Source: Leptospiraceae bacterium
Lineage (GTDB): Bacteria > Spirochaetota > Leptospiria > Turneriellales > Turneriellaceae
Length of the DNA: 5,174 bases
Assembly: GCA_025057195.1 (NCBI GenBank)
Contig: JANWWX010000100.1
Coordinates: forward strand, 1 to 5,174
Reading direction: 5' to 3'
Positions 1-5,174 of the stretch are shown one piece after another. Under the pieces are notes generated by a model. It saw only the letters and a program-made list of their open reading frames with translations, did no database searches and was not told the origin of the DNA. The first letter of the stretch is position 1; the number at the start of each line of letters is the position of its first letter. A program made the position numbers and the translations under genes.

Positions 1-377
1 GTGCCCCACATTTTGATTTTCATGTCGTAATTACTGAAAAACATTCCCCGGTCTTCAGCTTCCAGATGTTCCGCCCCGGGAACGATCCCCTCTTCAGCCA
101 AGCATAGCATCACGAATATAAGATGTGACACCGACCAGCGCAACGAAAACGCGAGAGTATGCAATGAACTGTAGGTTTCCATATCCCAGTAAACTTAGAC
201 AATGGTGATCCCTTCGCTGCCGTCGTTGTGCGTACGGAGTTTTTGCCGTGACGGCGGTTGCCGGCGCAGGTAGCGCAGATAGAATGCTAAGTTTGCCATA
301 ACAAGAGCGTAATGTTTATGGCAGAGATTTTCCGCCGGCACCGGCAGCGAGATACTGGTTTTGCGTTTTTCGATCAT
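1..377 (-). pseudogene. Interrupted small ORF, possible ribbon-helix-helix-like hypothetical protein (partial, runs off the left edge)
   Basis: Reading leftward from ATG at 377-375, the frame encodes 60 residues (starting MIEKRKTSISLPVPAENL) and meets TAA at 197-195. The same frame then stays open from 194 to the window edge, about 64 more codons, with an internal ATG at 182-180. Joined across the stop, the product has a short strand (ITIV/VYW), a helix (METYSSLHTLAFSLR), a turn at WSVS and a second hydrophobic helix (HLIFVMLCLAEEG). That strand-helix-helix order is typical of ribbon-helix-helix (MetJ/Arc/CopG) DNA-binding proteins, and the wording recalls DUF1564 of Leptospira; this is recollection, not a search result. 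The TAA falls inside the predicted strand, so the first product alone would lack the fold. An SD-like AGAGGG precedes the first ATG. Alternatives are two separate small genes, a sequencing error, or a chance open frame. The gene is divergent from metH. No function can be assigned. Confidence 0.5.
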
Positions 378-380
378 AGA

Positions 381-386
381 CCCTCT
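381..386 (-). promoter_or_regulatory. Shine-Dalgarno-like AGAGGG upstream of the interrupted - strand ORF
   Basis: On the - strand the sequence reads AGAGGG, TCT, ATG, so a purine-rich ribosome-binding site sits 3-4 bases before the ATG at 377-375. The spacing is slightly short but acceptable. It is the only clear SD-like sequence before any start in the window, and it supports the idea that this frame is, or was, a real gene. The AT-rich stretch just upstream (387-397) is too close to the site to be a convincing -10 element with a normal leader. Confidence 0.4.
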
Positions 387-415
387 ATATATTAAATGCC
401 CAAAAATCGCAGAAT

Positions 416-436
416 TTTTTCAGTTTTTCTGAAAAA
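416..436. other. AT-rich hairpin with flanking T-tracts in the divergent spacer
   Basis: TTTTTCAG (416-423) and CTGAAAAA (429-436) are perfect 8-base inverted arms around a TTTTT loop (424-428), followed by TTTTTT (437-442). Only two G-C pairs hold the stem, so it is weak as an intrinsic terminator, although a T-run follows the + strand stem. It lies between two divergent genes, where a terminator for either is not expected. It could be an operator, the end of a decayed element or simple AT-rich sequence. The inverted repeat itself is seen directly; its role is unknown. Confidence 0.35.
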
Positions 437-482
437 TTTTTTGCTGGGTTGTGGTTTGAAGGGCTTTTACATAGAACTCAGT

Positions 483-528
483 GTGCTGTGCGGCTTGTGT
501 TTTTTGGTACCTTTACTTGGGTGGTTAC
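483..528 (+). repeat. Degenerate repeat, copy 1 (upstream of metH)
   Basis: This 46-base stretch starts GTGCTGTG and ends CTTGGGTGGTTAC. It matches the reverse complement of 5128-5174 with four substitutions and one single-base gap, so about 42 of 47 aligned positions agree. Similarity may extend a few bases to the left, where the - strand continues in the same CACA/CTGAG style. The - strand carries CA-rich units of about 9 bases, resembling the CACAGAG-type periodic intergenic repeats known in many bacterial genomes (general recollection). It ends 58 bp before the metH ATG. It is also translated in frame with metH in a spurious N-terminal extension beginning at TTG 449, which argues against that longer start. 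Confidence 0.8.
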
Positions 529-586
529 TGGCCTGAGGCTAGCACCAAGTGGTTTACAACGCATCGATGTATTTAAATATATCGAT

Positions 587-3500
587 ATGCTGCGCTGGGG
601 TGAGGCGGATCTCAGGCAAGAACTGTCACGGCGCATCCTGATCCTCGATGGTGCGATGGGCACAATGATCCAGCGCCGCGGCTTCGGCGAAAACGACTAC
701 CGCGGCACGGGGGAACATAGCCCGCCCGCACTGTGGCAAGCAATCGTCACCGACTGGCAGCGTCTGGCCGACCAGGCGAAAGCGCAAGCTGAATTGAGGG
801 AGTTTCTGGAAAGCGAATTGCAGGCGCTCAAAAGCTGGCTTCTGTCGCTACCCCCATCGCTGTGGCAGGACCTTGCTGCACATCCTTTGCCATTGAAGGG
901 AAATTCTGACCTGCTGTGCCTGACGCGGCCGGATGCCATCTCGGCAATCCATCTCGAATACCTCGAGGCGGGAGCAGACATCGTCGAAACCAACTCATTC
1001 AGCAGCAATGCCATCTCGCAGGCCGAATATGGCCTAACGCATTTGGCTGCGGAGCTCAACTCGGCGGCAGCATTTTGCGCGCGCTATGCCCGCGCACAGT
1101 TTTATTTTTGGCATGGCAGCGCACGGCGGATTGCCATTGCTGGTGCGCTCGGGCCTACCACCAAGACGGCGTCGATTTCACCGGATGTCAACAACCCTGC
1201 GTTCCGCGCAGTCACCTTTGACGAATTGAAAGAAGCCTTCCGCGAGCAGGCGAAAGCCTTGGTGCGCGCCGGTGCTGACATACTTCTCTCAGAAACCAAC
1301 CTCGATACCCTCAACGCTAAGGCTGCACTGGTGGCATTTGAAGAGGTTTTTGATGAATTGGGTGTCCGGTTGCCGGTGGCCATTTCTGCAACGATCACCG
1401 ATGCCTCGGGGCGCACGCTTTCCGGACAAACAGTCGAGGCGTTTTTCAACTCCGTGCGCCATGCCAACCCCGTTGCGGTCGGCATCAACTGCGCACTTGG
1501 TGCCAAAGAAATGAAGCCGCACTTAGCAGCACTGGCCAGAGTGGCCGATTTGCCCATTTCTTGCTATCCCAATGCAGGACTGCCAAATGCCTTTGGCGGT
1601 TACGACGAAACACCGGCGATGTTCGCCGCGGACCTCGCAGCTTTTGCCAAAGAAGGATTGCTCAACATCGCAGGTGGCTGCTGCGGCACCACCCCCGAGC
1701 ACATCCGCGAGATGGCCAAACGCGTTGCGGTGTTGCCGCCCCGCAAAATCCCAGAAGCGATGCAAAATGGGCTTATCCTTTCTGGCTTGGAACCGTTGCG
1801 GATCAATAGCAATACTGGCTTTATCATGATTGGCGAGCGGACCAACGTCACTGGCTCACCCAAATTCAAAAAACTAATTATAGAAAATAAATTTGAGGAA
1901 GCGCTAGAAATAGCACGCCAGCAAGTCCTCGCCGGTGCCAACATTCTCGATGTCAACTTTGACGAGGCATTGCTCGACGGCGAGGCGTGCATGACCCGTT
2001 TCCTCAACCTGATCGCCTCTGAGCCCGACATCGCCCGCGTGCCCATCATGATCGACTCGTCCAAATGGTCGGTGATCCTTGCCGGCATGAAGTGCCTACA
2101 GGGCAAGGGCATCGTCAATTCGATCAGCCTCAAAGAGGGTGAAGAAAAATTCCTCGAACAAGCGCGCACCATCCGGCGCTATGGCTGTGCGATGGTGGTG
2201 ATGGCCTTTGACGAACAGGGCCAGGCAGCAAGCGAAGAAGACAAAGTGCGCATCTGCAAGCGTGCGTATAAGCTATTGACCGAAAAGGCCGGTATCCCGC
2301 CATCAGAGATTATCTTTGATCCCAATGTGCTGACGGTCGCCACCGGCATTGAGGAGCACAATAGCTATGCTCTCAATTTCATCAATGCCACGCGCCGGAT
2401 CAAAGAGGAATGCCCTGGCTCTTATGTCTCAGGTGGCATCAGCAATGTTTCCTTTTCTTTCCGCGGCAACAACACTGTGCGCGAAGCCATCCACGCCGTC
2501 TTTTTATACCATGCCATCCGGGCCGGCCTCGACATGGGCATTGTCAACGCGGGCATGCTTGCCGTCTATGAAGACATCCCCGCTGAGCTGCGCGAGCATG
2601 TGGAGGATGTGATCCTCAACCGTAGGCCAGATGCCACCGAACGGCTTTTGGCGATTGCAGAAAAATATAAAACCGGCGGCAAGGAACAGCCTAAAGAGGA
2701 CCTAAGTTGGCGCAACGAGCCGGCTGAAAAACGCGTCGAATATGCTTTGGTTAAAGGTATTGATACCTATATCGAGCAGGATGTCGAGGAACTGCGCCAA
2801 CGCTACCAACCGACACTAAGGGTGATCGAAGGACCACTGATGGACGGCATGCGTGTCGTCGGGGATCTTTTTGGTGCGGGCAAAATGTTTCTGCCGCAGG
2901 TCGTCAAATCCGCACGGGTCATGAAAAAAGCGGTCGCCTACCTTTTGCCTTTTATGGAAAAAGAAAAGCAAGAGGCAGCAGCCGGCAACCAGAAAAAAAT
3001 TTTGCTCGCTACGGTGAAAGGCGATGTGCACGACATTGGCAAAAACATCGTGGGTGTGGTTTTATCTTGCAACAACTACGAAGTGCACGACTTAGGCGTG
3101 ATGGTGCCGTGCGAAACCATCCTCGCCAAAGCGCGCGAGATTGAAGCCGATGCCATCGGCCTTTCGGGACTCATTACTCCTTCGCTCGACGAGATGGTCT
3201 ATGTCGCAAGCGAGATGCAGAAGAATGGTTTCACACAACCACTTTTGATCGGCGGTGCGACCACTTCGGCAGCGCACACCGCGGTCAAAATTGTGCCGCA
3301 GTATGAGCATCCGGTGGTGCACGTGCCGGATGCCTCGCTGGTTACCGGTGTGCTTGGCAATCTTTTCAGTGACGGGCTGCGCGAAAGCTATCTTGAAAAG
3401 TTGCGCGCCGAGCAAGCCCGGATCCGCGAGGAATACCTCGGCAGCAAAAAAGAACGCGAGTTCCTCGCTTTGGCAGAAGCACGCGTGCACGCGCCCAAGC

Positions 3501-4408
3501 TCACACCCTACGTAGCTCCGCCGCCCAAAAAACCTGGCATTACCTTGCTCGACCATGTCCGGTTGGGCGACCTCGTGCCCTATATCGACTGGACGCCGTT
3601 TTTCCTGACTTGGGAACTGCGCGGGCGCTATCCCCGCATCCTCGACGACCCGGTGATCGGCAAAGAAGCCAAACGGCTTTTTAACGATGCCCAAAAAATG
3701 CTAACGCGCATCCTGCACGAGCGCCCATTTTCCCCGCGCGGGGTAGTGGGTATTTTTCCCTGCCGGCGTGACGGGGACGACGTTGTGGTCCTGGATCTTG
3801 CCAAGAAAAAAACCCTCTGCACGTTCCATTTCTTACGCCAACAAAAAAGGAAGGAAAAAGAGCAAGTGTATTACTGCTTAGCAGATTATATTTCCTCCGA
3901 GGGCGACTTCATTGGCGGCTTTGCGGTCACTGCCGGCGATGCAGCCGATTATGCGTCGTTTTTTGAAAAACAAAACGACGATTATTCGGCGATCATGGTC
4001 AAGGCGCTGGCCGACCGCTTCGCGGAAGCTTTCGCCGAATACGCGCATGAAGTGGTCCGCCGCCATATTTGGGGCTATGCCCCGCACGAAAAGTTGGGCA
4101 TTGAGGACCTTATCCGTGAGGAATACCAAGGTATTCGCCCCGCACCAGGTTATCCCGCCACACCCGACCATACCGAAAAACGCACCCTTTTTGACTGGCT
4201 CGAAGTGGAGAAAAATACCGGCATCACGCTCACCGAAAATTTTGCAATGCATCCCCCGTCCTCCGTCAGTGGCCTTTATTTTGCCCATCCGCAGTCAAAG
4301 TACTTTGCCGTTGGTAAAATTGGGCGTGACCAATTAGAGGACTATGCCCGGCGCAAGGGCATGCCGGTGGCGGAAATGGAACGCTGGTTGAGACCGAACC
4401 TCGAATAG
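587..4408 (+). CDS. metH: Cobalamin-dependent methionine synthase (5-methyltetrahydrofolate-homocysteine methyltransferase)
   Basis: MetH (EC 2.1.1.13) is cytoplasmic. It transfers a methyl group from 5-methyl-tetrahydrofolate through cobalamin to homocysteine, giving methionine and tetrahydrofolate. From ATG 587 it has 1273 residues (E. coli MetH has 1227) and all modules are present. The homocysteine domain has [11 protein letters not shown] (17-27) and zinc ligands Cys302 (NCALG) and Cys365/Cys366 (GGCCGTT). The pterin domain has GERTNVTGS (416-424), DSSKW (490-494) and [14 protein letters not shown] (615-628). The cobalamin cap spans about 747-783. The B12 domain has DVHDIGKN with axial His815, plus Asp813 and Ser866 matching the E. 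coli His759-Asp757-Ser810 network, and IGGATTS (888-894). The reactivation domain has YIDWTPFF (999-1006) and RPAPGYP (1184-1190), the SAM-binding arginine motif. An extra ~53 residues lie in about 41-102. ATG 587 was chosen because it leaves 16 residues before ILILD, as in E. coli; the frame stays open back to TTG 449, but that extension translates a DNA repeat. No clear SD precedes ATG 587 and no riboswitch was seen. Confidence 0.97.
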   Translation: MLRWGEADLRQELSRRILILDGAMGTMIQRRGFGENDYRGTGEHSPPALWQAIVTDWQRLADQAKAQAELREFLESELQALKSWLLSLPPSLWQDLAAHPLPLKGNSDLLCLTRPDAISAIHLEYLEAGADIVETNSFSSNAISQAEYGLTHLAAELNSAAAFCARYARAQFYFWHGSARRIAIAGALGPTTKTASISPDVNNPAFRAVTFDELKEAFREQAKALVRAGADILLSETNLDTLNAKAALVAFEEVFDELGVRLPVAISATITDASGRTLSGQTVEAFFNSVRHANPVAVGINCALGAKEMKPHLAALARVADLPISCYPNAGLPNAFGGYDETPAMFAADLAAFAKEGLLNIAGGCCGTTPEHIREMAKRVAVLPPRKIPEAMQNGLILSGLEPLRINSNTGFIMIGERTNVTGSPKFKKLIIENKFEEALEIARQQVLAGANILDVNFDEALLDGEACMTRFLNLIASEPDIARVPIMIDSSKWSVILAGMKCLQGKGIVNSISLKEGEEKFLEQARTIRRYGCAMVVMAFDEQGQAASEEDKVRICKRAYKLLTEKAGIPPSEIIFDPNVLTVATGIEEHNSYALNFINATRRIKEECPGSYVSGGISNVSFSFRGNNTVREAIHAVFLYHAIRAGLDMGIVNAGMLAVYEDIPAELREHVEDVILNRRPDATERLLAIAEKYKTGGKEQPKEDLSWRNEPAEKRVEYALVKGIDTYIEQDVEELRQRYQPTLRVIEGPLMDGMRVVGDLFGAGKMFLPQVVKSARVMKKAVAYLLPFMEKEKQEAAAGNQKKILLATVKGDVHDIGKNIVGVVLSCNNYEVHDLGVMVPCETILAKAREIEADAIGLSGLITPSLDEMVYVASEMQKNGFTQPLLIGGATTSAAHTAVKIVPQYEHPVVHVPDASLVTGVLGNLFSDGLRESYLEKLRAEQARIREEYLGSKKEREFLALAEARVHAPKLTPYVAPPPKKPGITLLDHVRLGDLVPYIDWTPFFLTWELRGRYPRILDDPVIGKEAKRLFNDAQKMLTRILHERPFSPRGVVGIFPCRRDGDDVVVLDLAKKKTLCTFHFLRQQKRKEKEQVYYCLADYISSEGDFIGGFAVTAGDAADYASFFEKQNDDYSAIMVKALADRFAEAFAEYAHEVVRRHIWGYAPHEKLGIEDLIREEYQGIRPAPGYPATPDHTEKRTLFDWLEVEKNTGITLTENFAMHPPSSVSGLYFAHPQSKYFAVGKIGRDQLEDYARRKGMPVAEMERWLRPNLE
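707..892 (+). other. Lineage-specific insertion within the MetH homocysteine-binding domain
   Basis: In E. coli MetH nine residues separate FRG from LKGNNDLL, after the first barrel strand. Here 62 residues separate YRG from LKGNSDLL (residues 41-102 of the protein started at 587), an excess of about 53. The segment is rich in Ala, Leu, Gln and Glu, has four tryptophans (W50, W57, W84, W93), and contains the stretches [15 protein letters not shown] and [17 protein letters not shown], which look like amphipathic helices, followed by a PP break and another short helix. The frame is intact through it and the zinc cysteines downstream are conserved, so it is a tolerated insertion rather than damage. 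I do not recognise a domain in it. Confidence 0.75.
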
Positions 4409-4409
4409 A

Positions 4410-5069
4410 TTAAAATTTTTTCTTGCTATGTTGGGCTTTTGCGGGTAAAGCCTTGCGTGCGACAAGCTGGACCACAGCACTCCGACCCCGGTGGCCCTGT
4501 CCCTCATGAATTTCGCGCTCGATTTCTTGCGCAACCAAAAATTGCATTCCCGCAAGCTCGTAGCGCAGGATGCCTGTGGTCATCAGCATTGTGTAGTCTT
4601 GTGGCCCACCCGTTTTGAATTGCAACTGGCGCGGGCTATATGCCTCCAGGATAAAATAACCACCGGGTTTGAGTGCCACCCGCACACGGCGGTGTATTTC
4701 GGCGCGCCAAAATGGTGGCAGGTGGCACCAGATCGAGACAATCGCATCCCACTGGTTTTCTCCCATGTTGAAATAGGCAAGGTCGCATACAAATGCCTGG
4801 ACCTTGACTTGTGACTCTTCTGCCAATTTTTGCAATTTGCGGATCCCCTGCGCAGAGCCATCGACGGCAGTGACCACAAAACCCTGCTTTGCCAAAAAAA
4901 CCGCATTCCGCCCCTCCCCCTCAGCGAGGGTAAGCACGCGGGCACCGGGCAGAAGACGGTACACTTGCGAGCGCAAAAAGTCGTTAGGTTCTTTGCCATA
5001 ATAGTACTCTTCGCCTGAGTAGCGTTCGTCCCATTGTTGGAATTGTTGGAAAGGATTATGTCTCACCAT
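4410..5069 (-). CDS. Class I SAM-dependent methyltransferase (TehB-like/small-molecule type), substrate unknown
   Basis: The 219-residue soluble protein has a complete Rossmann-type methyltransferase core. The N-terminal WDERY (13-17) and YYGKEPNDFL (23-32) are typical of TehB-like and related small-molecule methyltransferases. Motif I is VLTLAEGEGRNAV (45-57), in which the usual acidic D of VLDLG is Thr47 and the following Gly is Ala49; the G-x-G-R-N core is kept. Asp70 in TAVDGS is the likely SAM ribose-binding acid. DAIVSIWCHLP (108-118) is the motif II-like strand and LKPGGYFILEAY (133-144) is motif III. The C-terminus is basic (SKKKF). No signal peptide or membrane segment is seen. ATG 5069 was chosen as the first ATG of the open frame, 12 codons before WDERY; there is no clear SD, and codon 2 is GTG. 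The gene converges on metH with one base between the stops, so it is not co-transcribed with it. The substrate cannot be told from sequence; tellurite resistance should not be assumed. Confidence 0.88.
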   Translation of the reverse strand: MVRHNPFQQFQQWDERYSGEEYYYGKEPNDFLRSQVYRLLPGARVLTLAEGEGRNAVFLAKQGFVVTAVDGSAQGIRKLQKLAEESQVKVQAFVCDLAYFNMGENQWDAIVSIWCHLPPFWRAEIHRRVRVALKPGGYFILEAYSPRQLQFKTGGPQDYTMLMTTGILRYELAGMQFLVAQEIEREIHEGQGHRGRSAVVQLVARKALPAKAQHSKKKF

Positions 5070-5073
5070 GGTG

Positions 5074-5088
5074 GCAAAAACTTTTTGC
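5074..5088. promoter_or_regulatory. Perfect 7+1+7 palindrome just upstream of the methyltransferase start
   Basis: GCAAAAA (5074-5080), C (5081) and TTTTTGC (5082-5088) form a perfect inverted repeat ending four bases from the ATG at 5069. It occupies the place where an SD sequence would be expected, and none is visible. It could be an operator for a small dimeric regulator or a structure limiting ribosome access; with a one-base centre it cannot fold as a normal RNA hairpin without opening inner pairs. The symmetry is observed; the regulatory role is inferred. Confidence 0.35.
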
Positions 5089-5127
5089 GAGCCAGGCAGT
5101 AAAGGCGTAGTCTAATTGGCGTTATTC

Positions 5128-5174
5128 GTAACCACCCAAGCAAAGGTATCAAAGAACACAGAGCCACACAGCAC
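5128..5174 (-). repeat. Degenerate repeat, copy 2 (upstream of the methyltransferase, reaches the window edge)
   Basis: This is the inverted partner of 483-528, about 42 of 47 positions identical with one gap. On the + strand it shows short CARAG-type cores: CAAAG at 5141, CAAAG at 5150, CAGAG at 5159 and CACAG at 5167, a spacing of 9, 9 and 8 bases. It ends exactly 58 bp before the methyltransferase ATG, the same distance as copy 1 from metH, and in the same orientation relative to its gene. It may continue beyond the window. The remaining 58 bases between it and the gene show no similarity to the metH leader by eye. Confidence 0.8.

Noticed and set aside
529..586. Cobalamin or SAM riboswitch, or a clear promoter, upstream of metH
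   Set aside because: No B12-box or SAM-box core sequence is recognisable. TTTACA (553-558) resembles a -35 element, but the AT-rich candidates for -10 are at unsuitable spacing or too close to the ATG.
697..1557. Long open frames on the - strand opposite metH
   Set aside because: They are antisense shadows of the metH reading frame with no recognisable domains, and metH is intact and conserved throughout.
1874..1912. Local cluster of AT-rich codons (CTA, ATA, CTA, ATA) at the start of the MetH pterin domain
   Set aside because: CTA and similar codons occur elsewhere in the gene and the encoded protein is conserved, so it is not evidence of transfer or a programmed pause.
4434..4452. Hairpin GGCTTT/AAAGCC as a terminator for metH
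   Set aside because: The stem is only six pairs with a seven-base loop, and no T-run follows it on the + strand; it lies within the methyltransferase coding region.
4491..5018. Open + strand frames opposite the methyltransferase
   Set aside because: The - strand frame has all expected methyltransferase motifs; the + strand frames show none and are shadows.
5066..5075. GCCACCATGG around the methyltransferase start matches a eukaryotic Kozak sequence
   Set aside because: The genes are clearly bacterial in type and layout; a ten-base match is expected by chance.

Overview
The window is a short piece of a bacterial chromosome with moderately high G+C by eye. It is dominated by one large, intact gene for cobalamin-dependent methionine synthase (metH, + strand, 587-4408). 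A small class I SAM-dependent methyltransferase gene (- strand, 4410-5069) faces it tail to tail, with a single base between the two stop codons. Left of metH, on the - strand and running off the window edge, is a small reading frame interrupted by one in-frame TAA. It looks like a decayed or split ribbon-helix-helix-like hypothetical gene. Its strand-helix-helix pattern recalls, from memory only, the DUF1564/CopG-like paralogues of Leptospira. Together with the base composition this would fit a higher-GC member of the Leptospirales, but that assignment is weak and should be treated as a guess.

Layout: 1-377 holds the interrupted - strand frame, preceded by a plausible Shine-Dalgarno sequence. 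The divergent spacer 378-586 holds an AT-rich hairpin (416-436) and one copy of a degenerate repeat of about 46 bp (483-528). 587-4408 is metH. 4410-5069 is the methyltransferase. 5070-5127 is its leader, with a perfect 7+1+7 palindrome just before the start codon. 5128-5174 is the second copy of the repeat, in inverted orientation and reaching the window edge.

The two genes are metabolically related in a general way: MetH makes methionine, the precursor of SAM, and the methyltransferase consumes SAM. They are not an operon. The most distinctive features are the inverted repeat pair, each copy ending exactly 58 bp before the start codon of the gene it faces, and an insertion of roughly 53 residues rich in Trp, Leu and Ala in the homocysteine-binding domain of MetH. 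I see no RNA gene, CRISPR array, insertion sequence, or B12 or SAM riboswitch. No undescribed multi-gene system is evident.
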